64,000 nucleotides of DNA from NCBI GenBank assembly GCA_947625885.1, contig CANQQA010000012.1, positions 1-64,000 on the forward strand, given 5' to 3'. This document shows, in pieces, positions 52,388 to 61,053 of this stretch (the first letter of the stretch is position 1; each line of letters begins with the position of its first letter). Position numbers and translations under genes: made by a program. This DNA is from an uncultured Bacteroidales bacterium (GTDB lineage: Bacteria > Bacteroidota > Bacteroidia > Bacteroidales > UBA11471). The notes under the pieces are model-generated. The model did no database searches and was not told the origin of the DNA. It saw only the letters and a list, made by a program, of their open reading frames with translations.

Positions 52388-52918
52388 ATGGGAAAAAAAG
52401 GTGTCGAAATCGTGGATTTAGATGTTGAGAAACTGATTGAAACGCTCAATCAGGCGTTGTCGGAAGAGTGGCTGGCATACTACCAATACTGGATAGGGGC
52501 ACGCATCATGAGCGGTCCCATGCGCGCCAACGTGGAAAAAGAGTTGTACGAACACGCCGACGAGGAGCTGCATCATGCCGAACTGTTGGCGACCCGCATC
52601 ACCGAACTCGACGGCACGCCGGTGCTCTCGCCCGAAGACTGGCCGATACTTTCGAAATGCAAATACGAGGCGCCGGTGGATTCGTACGTGGAGTCGATAC
52701 TCAAACAAAATCTTTCGTCGGAGCGCTGCGCCATACAACGATACGAATCGCTGGCAAAACTCACCGACGGCAAGGACTTCACGACATTTTCCATCGCCAC
52801 GCAAATTTTGGCGGAGGAACTCGAACACGAAAACGACATCGAGACGTGGCTCGACGATATTCGGGAGTTTCGGGAGAGTCTTATCTCGGAAAAGCGTGTC
52901 GCCGAAAAGTATTTGTAA
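52388..52918 (+). CDS. dpsL: DPSL-type ferritin (Dps-like)
   Basis: 176 residues forming a four-helix ferritin-like protein with paired carboxylate/His segments (ALSEEWLAYYQYW, EHADEELHHAELL, LAEELEHENDIE). Cys91 (SKCKYEAP) and Cys114 (SSERCAIQRY) match the Cys pair that distinguishes DPSL ferritins of Bacteroides and archaea from ordinary Dps. It stores iron using peroxide and protects DNA in oxidative stress. It is single-gene with a strong terminator and divergent from the regulator operon. Its place near SOD, imelysin and heme genes suggests a shared stress theme. Confidence 0.85.
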   Translation: MGKKGVEIVDLDVEKLIETLNQALSEEWLAYYQYWIGARIMSGPMRANVEKELYEHADEELHHAELLATRITELDGTPVLSPEDWPILSKCKYEAPVDSYVESILKQNLSSERCAIQRYESLAKLTDGKDFTTFSIATQILAEELEHENDIETWLDDIREFRESLISEKRVAEKYL

Positions 52919-52933
52919 TTTCTTCTGTTCAAA

Positions 52934-52972
52934 TGCAAAAGCGGCGCAGGGTGTTCCTGCGTCGCTTTTGCA
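52934..52972. terminator. Terminator between dpsL and convergent gene
   Basis: Seventeen-base stem TGCAAAAGCG.CGCAGG/CCTGCG.CGCTTTTGCA with one mismatch and a five-base loop. T/A-rich arms give function in both directions. Confidence 0.75.
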
Positions 52973-53037
52973 TATACCGATCGTCGTCCGCACCTACTGC
53001 GGGTCGCGCAACATAAGACAGATATTGACGATTTTCG

Positions 53038-53784
53038 TTATTCGACAATGATTTTTCCACAAGCAGACACGCCGCCTTGCAGCTTGTAAATGTAGAGACC
53101 GACAGGCAGGTTTGCCAACGAAACCGTGCCTTTGCTGCCGGAAAGAGAGTGTGTCAACACCTCTACGCCGGCAATGGAATAAAGCGACAGGCTTGCACTT
53201 TCACACGGGAGTGAATAGACAAGCACTCCGTCGCCGACACAGACAACGGGTAATGCCGTCGTCGCCTCTTCGACGCCGGCAAAGGTGGGGTCGCTGGTCA
53301 TGACCAGCGTAAAACTTATCTTGGAATCTTCATTTCCTTCATACCATGCCGATACTTCCGAACGTACGGTAACAATCTTTCCGAAAGGAATGGCATTACC
53401 TTCTTCTCCCCAATAATCTATTCCCATATCCACCGGCTTTCCGGCAAAAAGTTTTTCGGTATTCTTTTTCAGAATCGTCCAATTGTTCTCCGAGCCGGCA
53501 CTTATACACGCTCCTCCTGCACAGATTTCCACGGAATACCGGTCCAGCGACTTCAAGGAAATACAGACCTTTCCGGCATCGGCATCAACGCTGCTCATCA
53601 AAGTTATCTCCGGAGTCAACTTCAATTCATTGAATATCTCTTTTGATTCTTCATAATAGCGGGAAGATACAACACTATCACCGTTTTTTATTGCCTGACC
53701 TTCGTTATAGAAAGTCAAGGTTTGCGTCCGTCCGAGCACCGTTCCCAAAAACAAAAAGAGAAAAAGTAAAGATTTTTTCATCAC
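53038..53784 (-). CDS. Secreted protein with Por-type C-terminal tail, function unknown
   Basis: 248 residues. A signal peptide (KKSLLFLFLFLGTVLGRTQ) is followed by a beta-rich domain (residues 22-170) with no recognisable fold and a tail LSLYSIAGVEVLTHSLSG...ANLPVGLYIYKLQGG that fits type IX sorting/Por tails. Tail similarity to the two LRR proteins and the pectate lyase suggests a common export or attachment route. The promoter gives a leader of 22 bases. Confidence 0.75.
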   Translation of the reverse strand: MMKKSLLFLFLFLGTVLGRTQTLTFYNEGQAIKNGDSVVSSRYYEESKEIFNELKLTPEITLMSSVDADAGKVCISLKSLDRYSVEICAGGACISAGSENNWTILKKNTEKLFAGKPVDMGIDYWGEEGNAIPFGKIVTVRSEVSAWYEGNEDSKISFTLVMTSDPTFAGVEEATTALPVVCVGDGVLVYSLPCESASLSLYSIAGVEVLTHSLSGSKGTVSLANLPVGLYIYKLQGGVSACGKIIVE

Positions 53785-53809
53785 TTAATAAGCGAATTTC
53801 AATTATTTG

Positions 53810-53839
53810 CAAATATACGAATATAATACGGTTTGCAAA
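53810..53839 (-). promoter_or_regulatory. Promoter of Por-tail secreted protein
   Basis: Minus-strand TATATTTG (53810-53817) with TTTG (53836-53839) 18 bases upstream, both exact matches. Confidence 0.75.
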
Positions 53840-53934
53840 ATTTTTCGGCAGCACTTTCTTTTTATCGACCGGAAAGTCCAAAATCGAAATGCAATAAAAA
53901 AGATTATATCTTTTCCCGTCTTCCCAAGATTAAT

Positions 53935-53942
53935 TATTTTTG
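53935..53942 (+). promoter_or_regulatory. -7 box of yraN-like gene, nearly leaderless
   Basis: TATTTTTG, exact consensus, with TTTT at 53911-53914 as -33. Only about 6 bases would separate the start site from the ATG at 53952. Confidence 0.6.
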
Positions 53943-53951
53943 TAGCAAAAT

Positions 53952-54320
53952 ATGGCACGACACAACGATACCGGAAAGAGCGGCGAACAACGCGCCGCCG
54001 AATACCTGCTGACACAGGGCTATACCGTGCGCGACGTAAACTGGCGCAGCGGAAAATACGAGCTCGACATCGTCGCCTACAAGGAGAATACGCTCGTGGT
54101 GGTCGAAGTGAAAACCCGAACGAATGACGACTATATGCGTCCCGAAGAGGCAGTTACGCGAGCGAAAGCCCGCCGCATCATCGATGCGGCAGCTGCGTAT
54201 GTGGCAGAATACGACCTGCCTTTCGACGTGCGCTTCGACGTCATCGCCCTGCTGAGCGACGGGGCGGGCGGCTATACGGTGGAGCATATTCCCGAAGCTT
54301 TCTTCCCCACCCTGCGCTAA
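53952..54320 (+). CDS. YraN/UPF0102 family protein (endonuclease-like)
   Basis: 122 residues starting MARHNDTGKSGEQRAAEYLL, with GYTVRDVNWRSGKYELDIVAY and LVVVEVKTRTND. The E...D...ExK arrangement (ELDIVAY, VEVKTR) is the nuclease-superfamily core. UPF0102 proteins are linked to Holliday-junction or recombination processing, but the function is not settled. It may be cotranscribed with birA 51 bases downstream. Confidence 0.9.
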   Translation: MARHNDTGKSGEQRAAEYLLTQGYTVRDVNWRSGKYELDIVAYKENTLVVVEVKTRTNDDYMRPEEAVTRAKARRIIDAAAAYVAEYDLPFDVRFDVIALLSDGAGGYTVEHIPEAFFPTLR

Positions 54321-54371
54321 GCGCAGACATCGAAACAATTTTCACCACGATACTACACCATAGATGAACGT

Positions 54372-55106
54372 ATGATTATCCGCCTTTCCGAAACCGACTC
54401 GACCAACGCGCAACTGCGCCGCATGCTCGCCGACACGCCCGACCTGCCGCACGGGACGGCTGTCGCCGCCGATTTCCAGACCGCCGGACGCGGACAGCGG
54501 GGGGCATCGTGGGAGTCGCGGCGGGGTGAAAATCTGATGTTTTCGATTCTGCTGCGACCGACGCAGATAGCGGCTGCCCGCTCGTTCACGCTCTCGCAGC
54601 TCGTGGCGCTGGCAACCGTCGAGGCGCTCGACGGGTACGTGCCCGACCTGCGCATCAAGTGGCCGAACGATATTTATTACCGAGACCGGAAACTCGCGGG
54701 CACGCTTATCGAAAACGATATACGCGGCGCCGAACTGTCGGCTTCGATTGCGGGCATCGGCATCAATGTCAACCAGACCGATTTTTCCGCCGCACTGCCC
54801 AATCCCGTGTCGCTGGCGCAAATCGTGAATGCGCCGCTCGACCGCGACAGCCTGCTGGAAAATCTCGTCAGCCGCATTGCCGATGCGACCGCCCGCCATA
54901 CGCCGGGCGACGACGATGCCGTCGCCGCCCGCTACCGCTCCCGCCTCTATCGGAACGAGGGTTTCCACCCCTATTACGATGTGCGGGCGCAGGAAACGAT
55001 ACTTGCCGCCATGGTGCGGGTGGAGCCGACCGGCACGCTGGTGCTGCGCACAACGGCGGGCGACGAACGCGCCTACACCCTCAAAGAATTGAAATACCTG
55101 CCATGA
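54372..55106 (+). CDS. birA: Biotin--[acetyl-CoA-carboxylase] ligase
   Basis: 244 residues. The catalytic-domain motifs are RLSETDSTNAQLR, AADFQTAGRGQRG (biotinyl-AMP binding), RIKWPNDIYYRDRKLAGTLIE and AGIGINVNQ. There is no N-terminal DNA-binding domain, so it is a monofunctional ligase. It charges biotin proteins such as the oadA product. The stop overlaps the MATE ATG by 4 bases (ATGA). Confidence 0.96.
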   Translation: MIIRLSETDSTNAQLRRMLADTPDLPHGTAVAADFQTAGRGQRGASWESRRGENLMFSILLRPTQIAAARSFTLSQLVALATVEALDGYVPDLRIKWPNDIYYRDRKLAGTLIENDIRGAELSASIAGIGINVNQTDFSAALPNPVSLAQIVNAPLDRDSLLENLVSRIADATARHTPGDDDAVAARYRSRLYRNEGFHPYYDVRAQETILAAMVRVEPTGTLVLRTTAGDERAYTLKELKYLP

Positions 55107-56410
55107 ACGAAGGGCACAAAAGAATACTGCGCATAGCCGTCCCCGCCATCGTGTCGAACATCACGGTGCCGCTGCTGGGGCTGATAGACGTGGCTATCGT
55201 GGGGCATCTCGGCGCCCCTGCCTACATCGGCGCGATAGCCGTAGGCGGCATGCTTTTCAATATCCTGTACTGGATTTTCGGCTTCCTGCGCATGGGTACC
55301 GGCGGCATGACGTCGCAGGCTTACGGGCGACGCGACCTCGACGAAGCCGTCCGTCTGCTGATACGTTCGGTTGCCGCAGGCATCGGCATAGCAGCCCTGC
55401 TCATACTCCTGCACTACCCGATAGCGCGGGCGGCTTTCCGCCTCATCGACGCCACGCCGGAGGTGGAGCGGTGGGCGATGCTCTACTTCCGCATCTGCAT
55501 CTGGGGCGCACCGGCTGTGCTGGGGCTGTACGGGTTTGCCGGCTGGTTCATCGGCATGCAGAACACCCGTTTCCCCATGTGGATAGCCATTTGCCAAAAT
55601 ATCGTCAATATCTTGATGAGCCTCACGCTGGTATTCCTTTTCGGAATGAAAATCGAAGGGGTGGCGCTCGGCACGCTGACGGCGCAATACGCGGGGTTCG
55701 GCATGGCGGTGTGGCTGTGGCGGCGCTATTACAAACCGCTGCGACACCGCATCGACTGGCGGACGGCGCTGCTGCACCGACGGGAGATGTACCGTTTTTT
55801 CAGCGTCAATCGCGACATCTTCTTCCGCACGCTTTGTCTGGCGGCTGTAACGATGTTTTTTACGTCGGCAGGTGCGGCGCAGGGCGAAATCGTACTGGCG
55901 GTGAACACGCTGCTGATGCAGCTCTTCACGCTCTACACCTACATCATGGACGGCATGGCATACGCGGGCGAGGCGCTGACCGGCAAATACATCGGAGCGC
56001 GCAACGAGCGGGAGCTGCGCCGCACGGTGCGGCAAACGTTTATGTGGAGCATCGGGCTGTCGCTCTTTTTCACGCTGCTCTACGCCGCAGCGGGCACGCC
56101 GTTTCTCGCGCTGCTCACCGACGATGCCGCCGTGCTGGCGGCTGCCGATGCCTATTTCTACTGGGTGCTTGCCATTCCATTGGCTGGTTTCGCCGCTTTC
56201 ATGTGGGACGGCATCTACATCGGCGCCACCGCGACCAAAGGAATGCTCGCCGCTATGATAACGGCATCGGCGCTTTTCTTCGCCCTCTACTTTTGCGGAC
56301 GGGCGGCGTATGGCAACCACGCCCTGTGGGCGGCTTTCATCGCCTATCTGACGTGTCGGGGCGTAGTGCTCACCCTGCTTTCGCCCAAATTCATAAAATC
56401 AAACCGGTAA
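55103..56410 (+). CDS. MATE-family multidrug/metabolite exporter
   Basis: 435 residues from the ATG overlapping birA; the track's longer start is a shadow that runs through birA in another frame. Twelve membrane helices are predicted. The opening RILRIAVPAIVSNITVPLLGLIDVAIVGHLG and GFLRMGTGGMTSQAYGRRD are characteristic of MatE proteins (NorM/DinF-like). It exports cationic compounds coupled to Na+ or H+; Na+ coupling would suit the Nqr pump. Translational coupling with birA is likely. Confidence 0.95.
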   Translation: MNEGHKRILRIAVPAIVSNITVPLLGLIDVAIVGHLGAPAYIGAIAVGGMLFNILYWIFGFLRMGTGGMTSQAYGRRDLDEAVRLLIRSVAAGIGIAALLILLHYPIARAAFRLIDATPEVERWAMLYFRICIWGAPAVLGLYGFAGWFIGMQNTRFPMWIAICQNIVNILMSLTLVFLFGMKIEGVALGTLTAQYAGFGMAVWLWRRYYKPLRHRIDWRTALLHRREMYRFFSVNRDIFFRTLCLAAVTMFFTSAGAAQGEIVLAVNTLLMQLFTLYTYIMDGMAYAGEALTGKYIGARNERELRRTVRQTFMWSIGLSLFFTLLYAAAGTPFLALLTDDAAVLAAADAYFYWVLAIPLAGFAAFMWDGIYIGATATKGMLAAMITASALFFALYFCGRAAYGNHALWAAFIAYLTCRGVVLTLLSPKFIKSNR

Positions 56411-56422
56411 CTTTACGACAAC

Positions 56423-56454
56423 AAAAGCGGCTCGCGCGTAGGCGCGAGCCGCTT
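56423..56454. terminator. Bidirectional terminator between MATE and pectate lyase genes
   Basis: Perfect 14-bp stem AAAGCGGCTCGCGC/GCGCGAGCCGCTTT with a four-base loop, ending both convergent genes. Confidence 0.88.
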
Positions 56455-56476
56455 TGACACATATAGAAATCAGAGG

Positions 56477-58243
56477 TTACCGTTTCAAAAATTTCTTGCC
56501 GTTCCGGATATAGACATTCCCCGACTGCGGACGGACGACGCGCCGACCTTGCAGGTCGTACAGCGGGGTATCGCCCTCATCATCGGCTGTCAAAATTTTC
56601 ACCGCCGAACTGTCGCCGCTCGCTTCGCCATCGTCGGTAAAGAGTCCGACCAGCGAGGTGCGGTAGCCGGCAACCACCGCTTTCAACTCTTTATTGACCG
56701 AGTAATCGACATCATCGACTGCGTTGTTGAAAGTCCATTTCAAGTCGCCGTGCTGCATACGCCCCGCCCCATACGCACCGGCGAGAATGGTCGGAACATC
56801 TTCGGCAGCGTCGGGCGTGTAGTCAAACATGATTGCCGCATCGGTATCGAAATTGTTGTAACCCGTGCCGCCTTTTTTCGTCTTCACTTCGGCAGGCACT
56901 TTTTCATCGCGCGAGGCGGCAACATAGGCGTCGAAATCGACAGGATTCTTCTGCCACGAAACAAATCGGAACGAGGAGGAGCACTCGTCAAAAACATTGC
57001 CATACGCCTTTATCATACCGCCGTCTTCCGACGAAAAGGTGCCTTCGCCCGATGCAATATCCGTTCCCTGCATCGAAATCATCATCGGACGGGAGGTGTT
57101 GCGGAAATAGTTGTTTTCGACGAACACGCTCGACGCCATGCACGCCCCGACGCCGTACTTGGCGCAGCCGTCGAAATAGTTGTTATATACGTGGCAGGAA
57201 AACGATCGTATGCGCGGGTGGCGGCTGTCGCTGTGGTCGAACCAATTGTGATGATAGCAAACGTACATTTGATCGTTTTCGCCTTTCAGCCCGAGCAGGT
57301 TGCACTTGCCGCAATCCCAGAAATGGTTGTACGAAAGAGTAACCAGCGTCGATCTTTTGCAGTCGAGAGCGCCGTCGCCTTTTGCCTGATCGGCGTCGCT
57401 GCCGGCATTGCCGTAGAAAAGGTCGTTGTTGTGCACCCATATATATTTGTTTTCCTGCTGCAGCCCGATGTTGTCGCCCTCGCTGCTGCTGCAGTTTATC
57501 ACGCCGATGTTGCGTATCTCGACCGACGTGGCATTTTTGATGCGGATACCCCACCCGTCGGCAGTTGCGTCGCAGCCGATGCCTTCGAGCGTAATGCCCG
57601 GACAAACGGTCTTGCCGCCCATATCTATTTCGAGGTCGCCTTTGCTACTGACGGAGGGGACGCCCACCTGCCCGATGAGCCGTATCGCAAGGCAGCGTGA
57701 ATCGTACCCTTTTTTGAAACCCGTCAAAATATTCTGTATGCCCGTGCAAACGGTCGTCGCACCTTTGGAACTCGTAACCACGTCGAGCGTTACGGCATCT
57801 TTGTTTTTATCGGTAACATACAATATGACGGTATTGGGTTTCAGCGTACCGTCGGAGTTGTAAGCACCGGGCGACATTCCGCCGGTGAAAGCAAAGCCGC
57901 TACGGTCGTATGCACGCACCTCAACGGTAGACGACTCGGCAGCGAGCGTCTCCATTTCGCTGCCCTCCGCATCGACAGGCACGACCTTGAAAACATATTC
58001 GCCAGCAACGATGCCGACCGCATCGGCGCGACCGTATGTGCCGTAATTGCGCACGAGCGCATCGTCGAGCTTCCGATATTCGCCGCCGACCGGTTTGCAA
58101 TAGACATGATACGAAGCGGCATCGTCAGAAAGCGAAAAGGTTACATACCCCGACTCGAACCAGCCGCCGGATTCACGAATGGTCTGCGCCCCGCCAAAAA
58201 GCGGAGCAGCAAGCAGCGTCAATAAAATGAATGCCTTTTTCAT
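56477..58243 (-). CDS. Pectate lyase family 1 (PL1) with Por-type tail
   Basis: 588 residues from the second ATG (MKKAFILLTLLAAPLFGGAQ signal). The first ATG at 58258 would leave a leader of only about 7 bases. Domains: a fibronectin-like beta domain at about 25-110; a PL1 right-handed parallel beta-helix (GKTVCPGITLEGIGCDA, IRNIGVINCSSSEGDNIGLQ, HNWFDHSDSRHPRIR with the catalytic Arg); and a tail PLYDLQGRRVVRPQSGNVYI resembling type IX sorting tails. It cleaves polygalacturonate by beta-elimination at the cell surface. No SusCD pair is adjacent, so it may supply another pectin locus. Confidence 0.93.
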   Translation of the reverse strand: MKKAFILLTLLAAPLFGGAQTIRESGGWFESGYVTFSLSDDAASYHVYCKPVGGEYRKLDDALVRNYGTYGRADAVGIVAGEYVFKVVPVDAEGSEMETLAAESSTVEVRAYDRSGFAFTGGMSPGAYNSDGTLKPNTVILYVTDKNKDAVTLDVVTSSKGATTVCTGIQNILTGFKKGYDSRCLAIRLIGQVGVPSVSSKGDLEIDMGGKTVCPGITLEGIGCDATADGWGIRIKNATSVEIRNIGVINCSSSEGDNIGLQQENKYIWVHNNDLFYGNAGSDADQAKGDGALDCKRSTLVTLSYNHFWDCGKCNLLGLKGENDQMYVCYHHNWFDHSDSRHPRIRSFSCHVYNNYFDGCAKYGVGACMASSVFVENNYFRNTSRPMMISMQGTDIASGEGTFSSEDGGMIKAYGNVFDECSSSFRFVSWQKNPVDFDAYVAASRDEKVPAEVKTKKGGTGYNNFDTDAAIMFDYTPDAAEDVPTILAGAYGAGRMQHGDLKWTFNNAVDDVDYSVNKELKAVVAGYRTSLVGLFTDDGEASGDSSAVKILTADDEGDTPLYDLQGRRVVRPQSGNVYIRNGKKFLKR

Positions 58244-58268
58244 GGGCAAGAATTTCAATGATTTGCCC

Positions 58269-58276
58269 GCAAGATA
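58269..58276 (-). promoter_or_regulatory. -7-like box of pectate lyase gene
   Basis: Minus-strand TATCTTGC resembles TAnnTTTG. It gives a leader of about 22 bases to the ATG at 58243, the usual distance in this window. Confidence 0.45.
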
Positions 58277-58369
58277 GGTGAAATATTTTCCGTACAGGTG
58301 GATATTCGTACCTTTTTCGTGTACGACACTTCTAAAAACGGAAAAAGCGGGAGAATTTTCCGCTCTGCC

Positions 58370-58738
58370 CTATTTCATGAAAACGAAATAGACTGCGAGT
58401 ATCAGACAGACGGCGGCAGCAAGGTGATTCCATTGCAGCGTCTCGTTATGAAAGGCTATCGTAGAAAAGAGCGCAAATACGGTAAGCGTGATAACCTCTT
58501 GTATGACTTTGAGTTGGACGAGCGAGAAGGGTCCGCCGTTTCCGCGAAAACCGATGCGGTTGGCGGGCACTTGAAAACAGTACTCGAAAAGGGCGATACT
58601 CCAACTGAACAAGATGACAGCCCACAGCGCCCAATTTTCAAAAAACTTGAATTCTCTCAATTTCAGGTGTCCGTACCACGCGAATGTCATAAACACATTC
58701 GATACGACCAACAACAGTATGGTATAAATTCCTTGCAT
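58370..58738 (-). CDS. DMT-superfamily small membrane protein (DUF486)
   Basis: 122 residues, four predicted membrane helices (IYTILLLVVSNVFMTFAWYGHL, WALWAVILFSWSIALFEYCFQ, LKVIQEVITLTVFALFSTIAF, LAAAVCLILAVYFVF). PANRIG and HLKLREFKFFENWALW are typical of the DUF486 family of small drug/metabolite-transporter-like proteins. Substrate unknown. The promoter TACTTTTG lies about 35 bases upstream. Confidence 0.88.
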   Translation of the reverse strand: MQGIYTILLLVVSNVFMTFAWYGHLKLREFKFFENWALWAVILFSWSIALFEYCFQVPANRIGFRGNGGPFSLVQLKVIQEVITLTVFALFSTIAFHNETLQWNHLAAAVCLILAVYFVFMK

Positions 58739-58772
58739 AACGCTCGATTTTCAGGTTTTCTTTTTTCGGGCG

Positions 58773-58780
58773 CAAAAGTA
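58773..58780 (-). promoter_or_regulatory. -7 box of DUF486 gene
   Basis: Minus-strand TACTTTTG, exact consensus, with a TTTC-like -33 about 21 bases upstream. Confidence 0.55.
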
Positions 58781-58834
58781 ATAAATTATAGACTTCCATG
58801 CGAAAAAAGCGGAAAGAAATTCGGAGAGAAAAAA

Positions 58835-58863
58835 GAGAAGAACGTGCAAGCTCCGTTCTTCTC
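58835..58863 (-). terminator. Terminator of BtuB-like receptor gene
   Basis: Stem GAGAAGAACG/CGTTCTTCTC with nine-base loop, followed on the minus strand by TTTTTTC. It starts 23 bases after the receptor stop. Confidence 0.85.
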
Positions 58864-58886
58864 CTGCTTTTTACCGGCAGGCGATG

Positions 58887-60878
58887 TCAGTAGGTAACGA
58901 CGATGCCGCCCGTAAACCAGCCTTGCGGCATGGCGAGTCCGCCGAAGTCGCAATAGCGGGTGTAGGTAATGTTGCTGCCATCGACGTAGATGCGCAAGTG
59001 CTTGCGCTCCCACGCCACGCGGGCATCGAGCAGGGCATACGGTTCATAAGAGTGTGCCGTGCCGGCGGCATCGTTGTAGAAGCCGTTGCGGTCGTACACG
59101 CCGGCAATCAGGGTTACGGTAACGTAACGCAAAAAGCGCACGGCAATGCAGCCGGTCGCCTTGTGGCGCATATAGTCGAGCGCGTACTTCGAGATGTAAT
59201 CGCCGCTCTGCTTGTCGGTGGTCATGTAAGCATACGCCAGCGAGAGCTGTTGCAGGAAGCCGTCGCCGTAGTAGCCGCCGCTCCATTCGGCGCCGAAGGT
59301 GTGGAGCGAAGTCATCTGCTGCGACTGCCATTCGCTCTCGGGTGCGGGACGCACCCAGTCGATAATGTCGCGCCCGATGCGGTAATAAAGCTCGGCATCG
59401 GTGCGCCAGTGCCCCCGCTTGAAGTCGAGCCGCAAGCGGCAGGTCGTGGCTTTTTCGGGGCGCAGGTCGGGATTGCCGATGTAGCCCGTCGCCGTGTAAT
59501 AGAGGTCGGTGAAGGTGGGCAGGCGCATCGAACGCACGGCGGCTGCGCCAATGTGCAAGCCCTCCGCCGGACGATAGCCGAGCGAGAGGCTCCATACCGG
59601 TATGCCGCCGTATGGAGAGAATACCCCGCCGACCGAGCCTTCGAGATCGAACGCGCCTATCCGTGCAACGTGGCGCAGGCGTATGTCGCCGCTGTTCCGG
59701 CTCTTCCCTTTGGTATAAAAGGCATCGGCGCGACCTTTGACCGGACGGGGCGTATCGAGCGGTTCACCCAACACCGACGACCAAATATGGTCGTAACGGT
59801 AGTCGCCGTAAAGCGATGTCGTGCCCCACGCCCATGCCAAGTCGCCCCGCACCGAAGCGCCGACGCGGTCGGTATTGTGGTAATTGAACGGCACCCGTGC
59901 GGGGTCGTCGCGCACCAGCTCGAAGCGGTCGAAATTTTTTCGGTAACTGATGTTCGATTCGAGGGTGAAGCGCCGCGCAAACCGTTTCAGCCAACGCAGC
60001 GACGTGAGAAACGTGCGGGTAGCCTCGAACTGGTCGGGATATTGCAGCGAATAAAATCCGTTCGCCCCGAACGCCCGCGTCTGGTAGCCCGCTTGTCCGT
60101 CGAAATATCCGGCTCGTTCGGCATCGTATCCCACGCGCACGAAAGCGTTGTAGTTTTTGAAATCGGTATTGGTCGTGTAGCCGTCGCTCGCCCGATAAGA
60201 GCCGGCGCCAAAAAGCGTGAAACGCCGGTGCGTTACCGCTCCCGAAAAATTGCCGTAAGCGTAGCCGTACTGTCCGCCGGAGGCTTCGGCGCGCAGGTAG
60301 GTGGGGCGCAAAGGTTCCGTGCGTATGTTCACGGCGCCGGCGAAAGCGCCCATACCCGCCGTGCCGTCGTCGATGGATATGGCGGAAACGATGTCGATAT
60401 CGACCGGCAGCGAATGACTTTGATGCCCGGTGCGGGCATCGGTAAAATCGACGCCGTTGAGCAGAACGGCCGTCTGGTCGAAAGAGCCTCCCCGTATCGA
60501 AATGTCGGCTTGTACGCCTTTGCTCCCCCTTTCCCGCAAATCGACAGAGGGAGCGAGCCTTAACACGGACTCGATGGTGGGCAGCGGAGCGACCGCCGCC
60601 TCAGGTCTGTCGAATACGGGAACGGGCAACACCGCCGTGCGGACGGGAGAAAGAATATTTCCGGTAACCGTTACCTCGTCCATCTCGAATTCCTGAATGG
60701 AATCGGTCTCGACGACGTAGGCGAAAATTTCTTCCGGTGTTGCAAGCAAGACGAGCGACATGGCAAAGGAGAGCACTCCGATCTGCACCCTGCGGTGCAG
60801 CGATGCGACGACGGCATAGCCTTTGCGGCACCACCGCCGGAATCGAAATACGGATTCTTTTGTCAAGTTCTTTTTCAT
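58887..60878 (-). CDS. BtuB-like TonB-dependent outer-membrane receptor
   Basis: 663 residues. The unusual basic N-terminus (FRFRRWCRKGYAVVASLHRRVQIG) before the hydrophobic signal is typical of Bacteroidetes BtuB-type receptors. Then come an EMDEVTVTGNILSPVRTAV TonB-box/plug region with DLRERGSKGVQADISIRGGSFDQTAVLLNGV, and a 22-strand barrel. It imports a scarce nutrient, by analogy cobalamin, heme or another cofactor. It has no SusD partner and no cobalamin-riboswitch core was found in its leader, so the ligand is undecided. Confidence 0.88.
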   Translation of the reverse strand: MKKNLTKESVFRFRRWCRKGYAVVASLHRRVQIGVLSFAMSLVLLATPEEIFAYVVETDSIQEFEMDEVTVTGNILSPVRTAVLPVPVFDRPEAAVAPLPTIESVLRLAPSVDLRERGSKGVQADISIRGGSFDQTAVLLNGVDFTDARTGHQSHSLPVDIDIVSAISIDDGTAGMGAFAGAVNIRTEPLRPTYLRAEASGGQYGYAYGNFSGAVTHRRFTLFGAGSYRASDGYTTNTDFKNYNAFVRVGYDAERAGYFDGQAGYQTRAFGANGFYSLQYPDQFEATRTFLTSLRWLKRFARRFTLESNISYRKNFDRFELVRDDPARVPFNYHNTDRVGASVRGDLAWAWGTTSLYGDYRYDHIWSSVLGEPLDTPRPVKGRADAFYTKGKSRNSGDIRLRHVARIGAFDLEGSVGGVFSPYGGIPVWSLSLGYRPAEGLHIGAAAVRSMRLPTFTDLYYTATGYIGNPDLRPEKATTCRLRLDFKRGHWRTDAELYYRIGRDIIDWVRPAPESEWQSQQMTSLHTFGAEWSGGYYGDGFLQQLSLAYAYMTTDKQSGDYISKYALDYMRHKATGCIAVRFLRYVTVTLIAGVYDRNGFYNDAAGTAHSYEPYALLDARVAWERKHLRIYVDGSNITYTRYCDFGGLAMPQGWFTGGIVVTY

Positions 60879-60879
60879 C

Positions 60880-60956
60880 TTGTTTTTGATTGGTAAATAA
60901 GGTTTGAATCATCGCGCGCCGCTACGCGGGCTTGCTCCGGTGCGACGGCAAAAATC
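60880..60956 (-). promoter_or_regulatory. Structured leader of BtuB-like receptor mRNA
   Basis: About 78 bases with hairpin GTGCGA/TCGCAC (nine-base loop) followed by CCGC/GCGG. The conserved cobalamin riboswitch box is not seen. It may be a regulatory leader of another type, or simply structured. Confidence 0.35.
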
Positions 60957-60959
60957 GCA

Positions 60960-60967
60960 CAAATATA
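60960..60967 (-). promoter_or_regulatory. -7 box of BtuB-like receptor gene
   Basis: Minus-strand TATATTTG, exact consensus, with a TTTC-like -33 about 22 bases upstream. Confidence 0.6.
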
Positions 60968-61001
60968 CGGAGAAAAATCCGTCATTTACGAAAATCAAAA
61001 G

Positions 61002-61039
61002 AAAAGAGTCTCCGACGCAAATGCGTCGGAGACTCTTTT
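61002..61039. terminator. Terminator after CotH lipoprotein gene
   Basis: Eighteen-base perfect stem AAAAGAGTCTCCGACGCA/TGCGTCGGAGACTCTTTT with a two-base apparent loop. It lies 14 bases past the CotH gene stop on the minus strand. Confidence 0.9.
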
Positions 61040-61053
61040 TCATACGACAGAAA

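Noticed and set aside
54659-55102. N-terminal part of the 583-aa track ORF before MATE
   Set aside because: It reads birA in another frame. MATE homology begins at the ATG overlapping the birA stop (55103).
58884-60563. 559-aa plus-strand ORF opposite BtuB-like receptor
   Set aside because: Antisense shadow; the minus strand encodes a complete receptor with signal, plug and barrel.
60880-60956. Cobalamin riboswitch ahead of the BtuB-like gene
   Set aside because: Too short and lacks the conserved B12-box; kept only as a structured leader.
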